A stretch of 64,000 nucleotides of DNA from a candidate division CSSED10-310 bacterium (GCA_016927905.1 JAFGLW010000016.1:1-64000), one strand, 5' to 3'. Shown: positions 25,221-33,447, counted from the first letter of the stretch. A program made the numbers and translations. Notes: generated by a model not told the origin, from the sequence alone.

Positions 25221-27599
25221 TTGACTTCTCGATCCAATCAATTCCCGGTTTCTTCCACTTGGTTTCATGGTCTGCCCATTTGGACAACCGATCGACCGGC
25301 GGGCCTGATCGACCGAATCTGTCTTCGAACCAGAGCCTCCGGAATCGGCTTCCTGCCCCATGCTGAACGGGCACTGCACCGGGTTGCCGGCAAGTATCTG
25401 ATCATTTATGCATTTATCAGATCGATACCGTTCACCATCGAGTTGCTGAACCGGGCACTCCGGCGATCCCATCTACCTCCGTGCCGGTTCCAGGTCGCGG
25501 CGGGGAAAACGGTACCGGAACCTATTCGTTCCCTTGCGGATCCCCCCCCCGACTGTTCCGGATACATCCTGCTGGGCGACACTTTTTCCGGAGAAATCGC
25601 TCCCATCGAGATTCTGCTGGACTGGGTTCCGGCCCAGACGAGACCGGTCGTGGTAATCCCCATATTGAATCTGGCCGCCCGTGACCCGTTTCGGGTACGT
25701 TTCAACACATGCTGGAACACTTTCCGCTTCGGCGGACGCGGCCTGTTCAGCTGCGGCAACCCGGTCGACCTGAACCATCTGGAATCAACCGTGCGCAAAC
25801 CGTGGAATCCCGCACACATTCGGCGTCAACTGCTGCGATCCATCCTGCGCGAACACCGGGTAATTACGGGAAACATCCCCGAACCGCGTCGGCAGTTGAT
25901 CCGGCGTCTGGTCCAGAGTGACGACTTGCAGAATCTTATTCGCACAACCTCCCTAACAATGAAAACCCCGCCGGGAAAAACAAAAAGAAGCGTCGAATCG
26001 CTGATACGGGAAATCGCCACCGATTACCGGGATTTCTTTCCCCGGCTCTGGCGAATTGTCCTGGACCGATATCTGTTTCGCCTTTATGACAGTATTGAAT
26101 TCGATGAGTCTGGTCTGGAGCGGTTGCGCAGCACGATCCGGCAGAACAAAAAATGTATCCTGATTCCCACGCATCGCAGCCACATGGACTACATTACATT
26201 GTCTTTCGGGTGTTACCAGGAGGGTATCGCTCCGCCCCTGATCGCCGCCGGCAAAAACCTGGCTTTCTGGCCCATGGGATTCATTTTCAGACATACGGGA
26301 GCTTTTTTCATCCGGCGCAGCTTCAAGGGAATGGAGATGTACGCGAGGGTTTTCCGACGGTATGTTCTGGATCTGTTGCAGAAACCGCAGCCGATCGAAG
26401 TCTTCCTGGAAGGGGGACGGAGCCGTTCCGGGCGCCTTCGGCATCCGAAACTCGGTTTTCTGCGCATCCTTCTGGACGCTGTACAGGAACGACACATTTC
26501 CAATTTGACCCTGGTGCCCATTTCAATCAACTACGACCGTATTCTGGAAGAAGACAGCTATCTGAAAGAGCTTTCCGGTCAACCCAAATCGACCGAACGT
26601 TTGACCGATATGGTACGGAATCTCCACCTTCTGAATCGAAAACAGGGCGGCATATACATCACCGTCGGAGATCCCCTGGTTCTGGGGAGTGGAACCGGGG
26701 GAACGGAATGCGGTGTCGAGGACCGGGAGGAGATCGCGCATGAATTGATGTACCGACTCGGTGCCAACCTGGCCGTTTCACCCATGGCACTCATGAGCAC
26801 CAGCATTCTCAGGCTTCCCGGAACATCAATTGACGCGGCATCCATCCCCGAAACCATGTCGGAGTTATTGAAATATCTCAAAACGCAATCCTGCGCGTTT
26901 ACCGGCGACCTGAGTGATAATCCCGAGCTGGACCGGATCTTCCGTCGAACACTCGATTTTCTGATCCGGATACAGTATTTTGAACCCGAATCCCAGCTCG
27001 ATTCCGAATCCCGCCGTTTCCGGCTGAGACCGGAAGTACGGAAAAAACTCGATTATTCCAGGAACAGTCTGGCGATTCATATGATTCCGGTCGCAGTGGC
27101 CGGGCTGGCTGAAATCGAATCGATATCCGGCACGGAACTGCCAGAATTCATCGTGGGTCTGTTATGTCCCCACATGCATCCGGTCAATCCCGACAGGTTG
27201 GTCCCGGCGTTAAGATCTGCACGGGAATATCTCAAGGCAAAACCCCGTGACACAGCCACTCTTTTTGCGTCCTTTATCCTCCCCGAAATCAAGATCATCA
27301 AACGGGTCTATCGCTACTTCAAGCATTCCGTCGGACCCGGTTTGAAATTGGATTCGATCAGGCTCAAGACCCACATCGAGAAGGCACTGACCTTGCCGGA
27401 TATTGAGAAGGACTATCCGGAACGGTTCAATATTGAAACGATCGAATTTATCCGGAGGTGTTTTCAGGCACACCACATTCTGTTCAGGGAATCCTCAGGC
27501 CGATTCAGTTTCCTGCCAGCGCAACCGGATATCTGGGAACGTTTTGAAGTTCTTGTGCCGGATGAGCCTGCCGATCCGTCCGAACCACCTCCAACATGA
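25221..27599 (+). CDS. plsB: Glycerol-3-phosphate 1-O-acyltransferase
   Basis: Membrane-associated enzyme making lysophosphatidic acid, the first step of phospholipid synthesis. The acyltransferase block I HRSHMD (H-x4-D) is at about residue 315, followed by AGKNLAFWPMG, GAFFIRRSF and the substrate motif FLEGGRSRSG. PlsB proteins are about 800 residues; this one is 792. The start codon is apparently TTG 25221, since no ATG occurs before the conserved core; it has only a weak ribosome binding site. It uses acyl-ACP or acyl-CoA. The final 95 nt overlap the 3' end of the convergent ftsZ-like gene. Confidence 0.92.
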   Translation: MTSRSNQFPVSSTWFHGLPIWTTDRPAGLIDRICLRTRASGIGFLPHAERALHRVAGKYLIIYAFIRSIPFTIELLNRALRRSHLPPCRFQVAAGKTVPEPIRSLADPPPDCSGYILLGDTFSGEIAPIEILLDWVPAQTRPVVVIPILNLAARDPFRVRFNTCWNTFRFGGRGLFSCGNPVDLNHLESTVRKPWNPAHIRRQLLRSILREHRVITGNIPEPRRQLIRRLVQSDDLQNLIRTTSLTMKTPPGKTKRSVESLIREIATDYRDFFPRLWRIVLDRYLFRLYDSIEFDESGLERLRSTIRQNKKCILIPTHRSHMDYITLSFGCYQEGIAPPLIAAGKNLAFWPMGFIFRHTGAFFIRRSFKGMEMYARVFRRYVLDLLQKPQPIEVFLEGGRSRSGRLRHPKLGFLRILLDAVQERHISNLTLVPISINYDRILEEDSYLKELSGQPKSTERLTDMVRNLHLLNRKQGGIYITVGDPLVLGSGTGGTECGVEDREEIAHELMYRLGANLAVSPMALMSTSILRLPGTSIDAASIPETMSELLKYLKTQSCAFTGDLSDNPELDRIFRRTLDFLIRIQYFEPESQLDSESRRFRLRPEVRKKLDYSRNSLAIHMIPVAVAGLAEIESISGTELPEFIVGLLCPHMHPVNPDRLVPALRSAREYLKAKPRDTATLFASFILPEIKIIKRVYRYFKHSVGPGLKLDSIRLKTHIEKALTLPDIEKDYPERFNIETIEFIRRCFQAHHILFRESSGRFSFLPAQPDIWERFEVLVPDEPADPSEPPPT

Positions 27600-28551
27600 T
27601 CTCTCTTTCTGGAGCCGCCCCAACGATAATACCCAGTCTCAGAGTGCCATCCATTGACGGATCCATGGAAGCGCCGTAGGTAAGGTCGACTTCGCTGCCC
27701 CAGTTTTCACAGATCCAGGATGCTGCTTCATCGAGCTCGAAAAGTGTCAGGTCGTTGCCGGCCAGGAAATGAACGATGATGGATGCGGGACGCTTCATGT
27801 AGCTTGACAGGAGTGGATCGGCCAGGACCTGTTCGGCGGCTTTTCTGCCGCGTTCCCTGCCATCGGCTGAAGCGACTGCGATCGCCGTCGAAGTCTCCAT
27901 GGAAATAATATTCTGGACGGTGGACATATCAATGGATACCACACCGGTATCATAAAGCGCATCCATGACCACCTGAAGCTTTTCGCAAACAGATGCTTCC
28001 ATGGCACCGCCTGCAGAATCGGCGATCTCCTCAAAACCATTCGGGTGGTTCAAAATGATGCATCCATCAACCCATTTCCGGATCTCAGTCAGGGCCAGCT
28101 CGGCGCAAAGACAGCATTTCCGACCATGACGCGCCCGATCCGGCATGATGAGAAGCGCAAGGATGTTCATTCCCGATTGTTTCAGATGTCGGGTTATCAC
28201 CGGCATCACGCCTGATCCAACGCCGCCTCCCAGTCCAGCAACGAGAACGATGAACCCCTGATCCGGCATATGAAGATGGAGTTCCGGCAGAATTCTTTCG
28301 GCATCTCGCGAGGCGACAATCATGTCACCGCGGGGATGATTGGAGGAAATCGGATCCAGTGCAATGCACAACCCGGCTTCTGAATCGGTCAAAACATCAG
28401 CCCGATCGATGACGATCGGAGTCAGAGGACAGGCGGTCCGCCATTGAATCCGTTGCACCAGCCGACTGCCGACTCCCCCGACACCGACAAGAAGATTCCG
28501 GTTGAAGGATGATTGTTCACGGCCGCTTTCCCGGTTTCCACCGGTGTTCAT
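27505..28551 (-). CDS. Divergent FtsZ/tubulin-family protein
   Basis: The 348-residue protein follows the FtsZ GTPase fold: GVGGVGSRLV at residue 23 (FtsZ: GVGGAGGN), the tubulin signature variant GLGGGVGSGVMPVI at 106 (FtsZ: GGGTGTG), EIRKWVDGCIILNHP at 156, then SIDMSTV at 206 where FtsZ has the T7 loop N-x-D-x-x-D, AAEQVLADPLL, and GNDLTLFELDEAA at 265. The second T7 Asp, needed for GTP hydrolysis in FtsZ, is Thr. No linker or C-terminal FtsA-binding peptide is visible. ATG 28551 overlaps the mraZ stop (ATGA), with GGAG 8 nt upstream. The last 31 codons overlap plsB. Probably a filament-forming or regulatory paralogue, not the main FtsZ. Confidence 0.85.
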   Translation of the reverse strand: MNTGGNRESGREQSSFNRNLLVGVGGVGSRLVQRIQWRTACPLTPIVIDRADVLTDSEAGLCIALDPISSNHPRGDMIVASRDAERILPELHLHMPDQGFIVLVAGLGGGVGSGVMPVITRHLKQSGMNILALLIMPDRARHGRKCCLCAELALTEIRKWVDGCIILNHPNGFEEIADSAGGAMEASVCEKLQVVMDALYDTGVVSIDMSTVQNIISMETSTAIAVASADGRERGRKAAEQVLADPLLSSYMKRPASIIVHFLAGNDLTLFELDEAASWICENWGSEVDLTYGASMDPSMDGTLRLGIIVGAAPEREIMLEVVRTDRQAHPAQELQNVPRYPVALAGN

Positions 28552-28946
28552 GGTTCCGGCTCCATCTCCGGATACCGATCCTTCCAATCCGGTTGGGTCC
28601 ATATTTCAAAATCATGCCCTGCGCCGACGAGAATCATGGTGTCACCTCCCTTGAAATTTGGAAAATCGGGGATTTTCAGCCTGCCCTGTGGATCCACGTG
28701 AACGGTTTTGACCGGAGCCATTGCCAGGCGTCGGATTTCGCGAATCTCTGCATCGTCGTCGTCACCGGATGCGATGGAGGTGAGATGGTCCCTGAGTGAT
28801 TGTTCGACAGTCAAAATAAGATAATTTTCGTTGGCGCGGACATAAAGGGTAGCGCTTCGCGCCATCGATTCACGCCGGAATCCCCTTGGCAGGATGATCC
28901 GTCCAAGCTTATCCACGGGACAGATAAAAAGCCCGGTATATATCAT
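28548..28946 (-). CDS. mraZ: MraZ-family transcriptional regulator
   Basis: The 132-residue protein has two SpoVT-AbrB-type halves, as in MraZ: VDKLGRIILPRGFR near the N-terminus and VDPQGRLKIPDF at about residue 83, then the MraZ-typical MILVGAGHDFEIW. MraZ forms ring oligomers that bind direct repeats upstream of its own gene and often represses the dcw cluster. Here the next gene is an ftsZ-like gene rather than rsmH, joined by an ATGA overlap. It could be a paralogue of a genuine mraZ elsewhere. A consensus promoter lies 54 nt upstream. Confidence 0.9.
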   Translation of the reverse strand: MIYTGLFICPVDKLGRIILPRGFRRESMARSATLYVRANENYLILTVEQSLRDHLTSIASGDDDDAEIREIRRLAMAPVKTVHVDPQGRLKIPDFPNFKGGDTMILVGAGHDFEIWTQPDWKDRYPEMEPEP

Positions 28947-28999
28947 AAGAATATCTTAGCAAAAGTTAGCTTTTTCAACCTAATCCTTCCTAATATGGT

Positions 29000-29028
29000 T
29001 ATATATACGCAAAATCAGGTTTAGTCAA
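29000..29028 (-). promoter_or_regulatory. Promoter and possible autoregulatory repeats of mraZ
   Basis: On the minus strand TTGACT (29028-29023), 17 nt, TATATA (29005-29000). Just downstream, TTAGG occurs twice (28993-28989 and 28983-28979) exactly 10 nt apart, one helical turn, in the start-site region. MraZ is known to bind spaced short direct repeats, usually TGGGN-type; whether TTAGG serves here is inference. Confidence 0.5.
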
Positions 29029-29043
29029 CATAAATTTCTAAAT

Positions 29044-30648
29044 TTAATCGCTCAGTAAACCATTGGGATCGTAAACGGGGTTCCCGTTCATCAGGGTCAT
29101 CACCACTTTGTTCTCCCTGAAATTATCCGGATCCGCCTGGACCGGGTCCCGGTCAAAGACCACCAGATCCGCCGCATTGCCCGCCGTCAACTCCCCTCGT
29201 TCCCCCGGTCGACCTTCCAGAACCGCTGGCAGCAGTGTGGATGCGGCCAGTGCATCGGTCAGGGTCATCCGTTCCTCCGGTATCCAGCCGTTCTCATCCG
29301 GATACCCGTCGATTCTCCGGCGGGTGACCGCCGCCCGGATGATTGACAAGGGTCCGGGCGGTTCAATCGGGGCGTCGGATCCGAACACCATCAAAGCTCC
29401 GGTCCGCCGGATGCTCCCATAGGGGTACAGAAGACCCGGTATATGTTTCCAGAGTGTTTCCGCCATTTCGATATCCGACAGGGCATGAGCTGGTTGGACG
29501 GAAGCCGTGATTCGGTATTTTGTGAAATCTCCGACACGGTTTGGGGGTATCAGTTGAATATGTTCGATACGTTGTCCTGAGATTTCCGGATAATGGATTC
29601 TCACATGGGACAGAGCATCCAGGGCATTGGAAACGCCTGTATCCCCGATCGCGTGAATAGCGGAGGCGATCCCGTGCCGGGCCGCATGATCGCAGATGTC
29701 GCGCAATTCCGCTTTGCCTGTGACGATCTGCCCGAAGTTGCCGGGCTCGCCGGGATAGGCGTCGCTGATGGCGGCTGTGCGGGATCCCAGAGCGCCGTCT
29801 GCAAACAGTTTGATACCGCCGAACCGGATATACCGATCCCCGTCTGATGACCTCACACCTTTTCCGATCAACCCGTCCAGTTCCTCGCAGGGCAGGTAAT
29901 AATGCAGCCTGATGGGTATTTTGCGTGCCTGGAAGAGATTCCATATCAGGCGCATCGTCTCTGCTTTTTCGAAGCAATGCAGGCCGGTTAAGCCCAGAGC
30001 GGACAGGTCTGCAATCCCCTCTACCAACGCATTTTTCAATTCGCGTTCATGGGGAAGCGGAATCCGGCCGATCGCCAGATCCGCAGCGGTTTCCAGCATC
30101 GCTCCGGTCAACATTCCCGCCGAATCCCGAATAAAGCAGCCGCCTTCGGGATCCGGGATGTTCCCATCCAGTTCCAGATGCTTCATGGCCTGGCTGTTCA
30201 ACCAGAGTGCATGTCCGTCCTTTGACGAAAGCGCCACGGGACGATCCCGACAGATCTCATCCAGGTGCCGGCGGTTGGGAAACACCGGATTCTCCCACCG
30301 GTTGATTTCCCATCCCCGCCCTCGAATCCAATCACCGGGGCGACTGTTGAGAACGGCATCGGAGACTTTTTTCAGGATCTGCTGCAATGTCAGGGAATCC
30401 AGCACAAGGCGGTTCCGAGCCAGGCTGTAACTCAGCAGATGGATATGACAGTCGGTAAATCCCGGGCTGATCCAGCATCCGGATAGATCCACGATTTTCG
30501 TTTTCCTGTCGTTTCTGTTCCGGAAATCCGGCATCTCGGCAATTCGATCGATTTTCCCATTCTCCAGTCGAAATGACATCGGAAGATCCGAAGATGAAAG
30601 GGGGCTGAAGATTCGAACGCCCGTTAGCCAGACCGGCCGATCCATCAT
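29044..30648 (-). CDS. YtcJ-like metal-dependent amidohydrolase
   Basis: Predicted amidohydrolase_3 family enzyme. The N-terminal metal site is DCHIHLL after GCWISPGFT. RGRGWEINRW and the DGHALWLNSQAM strand are typical of the YtcJ group, as are GIASAIHAIGD (metal His), GSRTAAI and VFGSDAPIEPP (catalytic Asp). The length of 534 residues matches. GGAGGAG lies 5 nt before the ATG at 30648; a longer frame upstream is not needed. No signal peptide. The substrate cannot be read from the sequence. It is divergent from the selenoprotein gene. Confidence 0.9.
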   Translation of the reverse strand: MMDRPVWLTGVRIFSPLSSSDLPMSFRLENGKIDRIAEMPDFRNRNDRKTKIVDLSGCWISPGFTDCHIHLLSYSLARNRLVLDSLTLQQILKKVSDAVLNSRPGDWIRGRGWEINRWENPVFPNRRHLDEICRDRPVALSSKDGHALWLNSQAMKHLELDGNIPDPEGGCFIRDSAGMLTGAMLETAADLAIGRIPLPHERELKNALVEGIADLSALGLTGLHCFEKAETMRLIWNLFQARKIPIRLHYYLPCEELDGLIGKGVRSSDGDRYIRFGGIKLFADGALGSRTAAISDAYPGEPGNFGQIVTGKAELRDICDHAARHGIASAIHAIGDTGVSNALDALSHVRIHYPEISGQRIEHIQLIPPNRVGDFTKYRITASVQPAHALSDIEMAETLWKHIPGLLYPYGSIRRTGALMVFGSDAPIEPPGPLSIIRAAVTRRRIDGYPDENGWIPEERMTLTDALAASTLLPAVLEGRPGERGELTAGNAADLVVFDRDPVQADPDNFRENKVVMTLMNGNPVYDPNGLLSD

Positions 30649-30677
30649 GATCTCCTCCGTTCGACTGCGTTGAAAAC

Positions 30678-30707
30678 TTGAAAAACCATAGTGATACAAT
30701 TTATAAT
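30678..30707 (+). promoter_or_regulatory. Promoter for the DUF1573 selenoprotein gene
   Basis: TTGAAA (30678-30683), 18-nt spacer, perfect TATAAT (30702-30707), 64 nt before the ATG. AAGGAG lies 8 nt before the ATG. Confidence 0.5.
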
Positions 30708-30771
30708 TTTTTGTTGAGCTCGAGGCAAGCCGAAAATACCTTGCAGCTCTTTCAGATAAGGAGTTTCAGGA

Positions 30772-31974
30772 ATGAAAACACGCTGGGCATTTGGAATCAT
30801 CACATTCAGTTTCGTAGCGCTGCTGCTGACACTGGTTATCGCGAACATGTCTGACGCGAACCGAACCGAACCGAAACAGCTGGCGGCTTCCCGCAATGAA
30901 ACAATGGTCGCGGATGGATCCGCACCCCAATCTCCTCCATCGGTTAAAGGACCGCATCCCATCATCAGGTTTGAAGAAACGGTTCACGATTTCGGAACAC
31001 GGATTTCCGGTGAAGATCTGGAGCATATTTTCAAGTTTCAAAACATTGGTGAAACCGATCTGGTGATCGACAAGGTGAGAGGCGGGTGAGGCTGCACGGC
31101 GGCCTTGGTCTCCGACAAGGTCATTCCCCCGGGCGGGGAAGGAAAGGTGCAGATCAGATTCAAAACCAAGAACAAACATGGAAAATCGAGTCAGAAAATC
31201 ACGGTAACATCCAATGATCCCACGCAACCCAGTCTCAATCTCGAAGTTCAGGCGGAGCTTGAGGTTTATTTCGACGTATCACCCAGGCGCTTGTATTTCG
31301 GCCGGGTCAAACCCGGTGAACGGATTACCAAGACGCTGACCTTCACCGGAAAGGAGATCGGATCGATCCGGATCAGGGACATCAAGATCGAGAATCGGGA
31401 TGCATTGAACTATGTTCAGTGGAAACTCCATGACGATCGAACCGGGGAAACCGGAATCTATACAATGGACATCACCCTGGATCCCGGAAAAATCAAACCG
31501 GGGCGTTTCACCGAAAACCTGATTATCGTCACCGACAGCAAGGTTGTTCCGGATCTCACTTTCAACATCTCCGGTGAGATCCTCGGACCGATATCCGCGA
31601 CGCCCCCCCGGATTTATTTCGGCAATTACGAACCAGGACAATCCATGGCTCGCTCCGTGAAAATTGAATCCTCCTCCGGTAGACCGTTCCGGATTCTCAG
31701 TGCAACAATCAATCATGATTCTTTGAAAGCCAGCATTTCAGACTCATCTCCCAAGACGGTGCACATGCTTGAAGTAGTTCTGGACCCCGACATCAAGCAG
31801 GATCGATTCCGGGCGGAACTCATCGTGAAAACCGATCTTGCGGAGCATCCGGAAATCGAGATTCCCATAAACGGATATAAGCAGCGGGAACGGACACATA
31901 CCCGGACCTCCGAAGGCGGAGTCGGCACCATGAAATCTTCTGCCGATCAGTCCCGGGCGGATCAGACCCTGTGA
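30772..31974 (+). CDS. DUF1573 domain protein with predicted selenocysteine (UGA at 31087-31089)
   Basis: Reading through the in-frame TGA gives a 400-residue protein. Residues 7-25 form a signal or membrane anchor. The first DUF1573 domain starts at about 65: FEETVHDFGTRISGEDLEHIF, then VIDKVRGG-Sec106-GCTAALV. DUF1573 normally has C-G-C-T exactly here, so UGA replaces the first cysteine. Two further Ig/ASH-like repeats follow (RRLYFGRVKPGE at about 170, PPRIYFGNYEPGQ at about 280). TGA is used as an ordinary stop by other genes here. A bSECIS-like hairpin starts 11 nt after the UGA, and tRNA-Sec lies at 35024. Alternatives are a nonsense mutation or two genes, but the downstream part has no start of its own. 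Function unknown; a periplasmic redox role is inference. Confidence 0.85.
31087..31122 (+). promoter_or_regulatory. Predicted bacterial SECIS element
   Basis: The recoded TGA is at 31087-31089. After 11 nt a 7-bp stem follows: GGCCTTG (31101-31107) pairs with CAAGGTC (31116-31122), with one G-U pair and the 8-nt loop GTCTCCGA. The GGTCT at the stem-loop junction equals the loop core of the E. coli fdhF SECIS, and the 11-nt spacing is the same. Such a hairpin binds SelB. Confidence 0.75.
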
Positions 31975-32010
31975 AATCTCCGACGGATTGATTCGCACGA
32001 AAAACAAGAA

Positions 32011-32036
32011 AACCCGGGATCGATTCCCGGGCTTTC
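32011..32036. terminator. Bidirectional rho-independent terminator
   Basis: CCCGGGA-TCGAT-TCCCGGG hairpin (32013-32031) with a T-rich run after it and an A-rich run (AAAAACAAGAAAA) before it, between the convergent selenoprotein and porin genes. It can end transcription from both sides. Confidence 0.8.
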
Positions 32037-32055
32037 TTGATTCTTTCCTGTCGGA

Positions 32056-33087
32056 TCAGAAGCAGTATTGGGCCATGAAGACGACCTGGAGTTCCTTGTC
32101 GTCGTCGATCGTGTCCAGATACAGATCGCTTATTTTCTCAATGACGTTCAGATAGAACTTCACGTTATACTTCGCCAGTTCATAATTCAATCCCACGGTA
32201 TACCAGTTTTCTTCGTCATCATCGATGTCTTTGTTTCTGTCGTAAGCATCATATCGGGCCAGCAGTTCAAAATCTTCCATCAGTTTTGCGCCGGCCTGGA
32301 TGAAAAATCCGTGGTTGTCCAGATCTTCCGATTCATATTCCGTTTTACCCATGATGTATTCACCGGCGACATGGAAGGTTTCGTGCTGGTAGCGAAAATT
32401 GAATCCGAAACGGTTTGCGGTGAAATTCTTGTCGTTGACCATATCATAAGGGTTCCCGAGCCATCCGTACAGGCCGATTTTCAATCCATCCAGCGGTTTG
32501 ACATCGATCCGGAGGAGATAATCTTTTTCGACATTGTCGTCACCCCAGTCGTTCCCGTTGAGATTACCGGAATTCTCATCGAACTGGTACCCGTTGAACA
32601 CACCGGCCGTGATATCCACGTACTCGGTTTTGGATTGGGTCTGAAGTCCCGTCTGCCGCCACATGGCATATTTGGTGTTGACAAGCGGATAGTTGATGAA
32701 GTCGAGTTTCCCGGTGTGGGAGGGCATGTAAAGTGAGAAATTCGGCAGGAACCGGCCGAAAACAATTTCGGTCTGCGGGATGTACTGGAAAATCATCTTG
32801 GAATCGAGCACGTAGGGTGAGCTGACACCTTCAGTCTGAACGAAGAACTTGACCCGGTCGGGAATCAGAGTTCCGGAAAGCAGCAGACGTGCCCTTTTCA
32901 ACTTGAATTCCATACTGGAATCGTTCGCATCGGAGTACATTCCGGTTGCCTGGAATATGCCTCCGATATTCAGAGTGCCGAAGCCGACGGTAACGCCCTG
33001 TTCCGCCCGGACCGGCTGCGCCGGCATAACGAACAGAATCACTGCGCCTAGAATCATCATGAACCGTATTGCATTTCCCGTTCTCAT
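32056..33087 (-). CDS. Outer-membrane porin of the phosphate-selective OprO/OprP type
   Basis: The 343-residue protein has a signal peptide (MILGAVILFVMPAQPVRA) and a body of alternating amphipathic strands ending in AQYCF, with the C-terminal Phe used for outer-membrane assembly. The FKLKRARLLLSGTLIPDRVKFFVQ segment and the RYQHETFHVAGEYIMGKTEY strands match the porin O and P family. Acidic turns (NKDIDDDEEN) are periplasmic or extracellular loops. Substrate preference cannot be read off. The ATG at 33087 or a GTG directly before it can be the start, behind GGAGG. It has its own promoter and a shared terminator, so it is monocistronic. Confidence 0.88.
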   Translation of the reverse strand: MRTGNAIRFMMILGAVILFVMPAQPVRAEQGVTVGFGTLNIGGIFQATGMYSDANDSSMEFKLKRARLLLSGTLIPDRVKFFVQTEGVSSPYVLDSKMIFQYIPQTEIVFGRFLPNFSLYMPSHTGKLDFINYPLVNTKYAMWRQTGLQTQSKTEYVDITAGVFNGYQFDENSGNLNGNDWGDDNVEKDYLLRIDVKPLDGLKIGLYGWLGNPYDMVNDKNFTANRFGFNFRYQHETFHVAGEYIMGKTEYESEDLDNHGFFIQAGAKLMEDFELLARYDAYDRNKDIDDDEENWYTVGLNYELAKYNVKFYLNVIEKISDLYLDTIDDDKELQVVFMAQYCF

Positions 33088-33190
33088 CACTTTTCGACCT
33101 CCTCTTTCTTCTTAAAGGTGTGTTTCATTTTCGAACACAGTGGTTGGTTTTTCCCGATAAAACCAGTCTGAACCATCCGCATAAGCCGCA

Positions 33191-33219
33191 AACTTAAATG
33201 ATTCAGTCATCCCTGTCAA
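33191..33219 (-). promoter_or_regulatory. Promoter for the porin gene
   Basis: On the minus strand TTGACA (33219-33214), 17 nt, TAAGTT (33196-33191), about 105 nt before the porin start. The leader in between shows no clear hairpin. Confidence 0.55.
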
Positions 33220-33274
33220 GCAATATGAATACTCACTTTCGGCGTGTCCCTCACCGGTCAGTTAAAAAACCTTC

Positions 33275-33303
33275 TTGACAACCTTACAATCCCCCGATAA
33301 ATT
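33275..33303 (+). promoter_or_regulatory. Promoter for tRNA-Phe
   Basis: TTGACA (33275-33280), 17 nt, TAAATT (33298-33303), 37 nt before the mature tRNA 5' end. Confidence 0.55.
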
Positions 33304-33339
33304 TAAAATCCGGTTTTAGCGCGGACACCGATTCTGGAA

Positions 33340-33412
33340 GCCGAGGTAGCTCAGGAGGTAGAGCGAGGGACTGAAAATCCCTGCGTCGGGGGTTCAACTC
33401 CCTCCCTCGGCA
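33340..33412 (+). tRNA. tRNA-Phe (GAA)
   Basis: A 73-nt cloverleaf. The acceptor stem GCCGAGG pairs with CCTCGGC, the anticodon stem AGGGA/TCCCT encloses the loop CTGAAAA with anticodon GAA, and the T-loop reads TTCAACT. The discriminator is A. CCA is not encoded, in contrast to the tRNA-Sec gene nearby. It has a promoter upstream and a terminator 12 nt downstream. Confidence 0.95.
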
Positions 33413-33423
33413 TTACCACATAC

Positions 33424-33447
33424 ACCCCTGCAGGCCAGGGGTTTTTT
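33424..33447 (+). terminator. Rho-independent terminator after tRNA-Phe
   Basis: ACCCCTG-CAGGC-CAGGGGT hairpin followed by six T residues (33442-33447). It ends just before rlmD, which argues that rlmD starts at 33474, not at the ATG inside the T-run region (33450). Confidence 0.8.

Noticed and set aside
31105-31974. Separate downstream gene starting at TTG after the UGA
   Set aside because: No ribosome binding site, and the DUF1573 domain would be split through its most conserved motif; read-through explains the sequence better.
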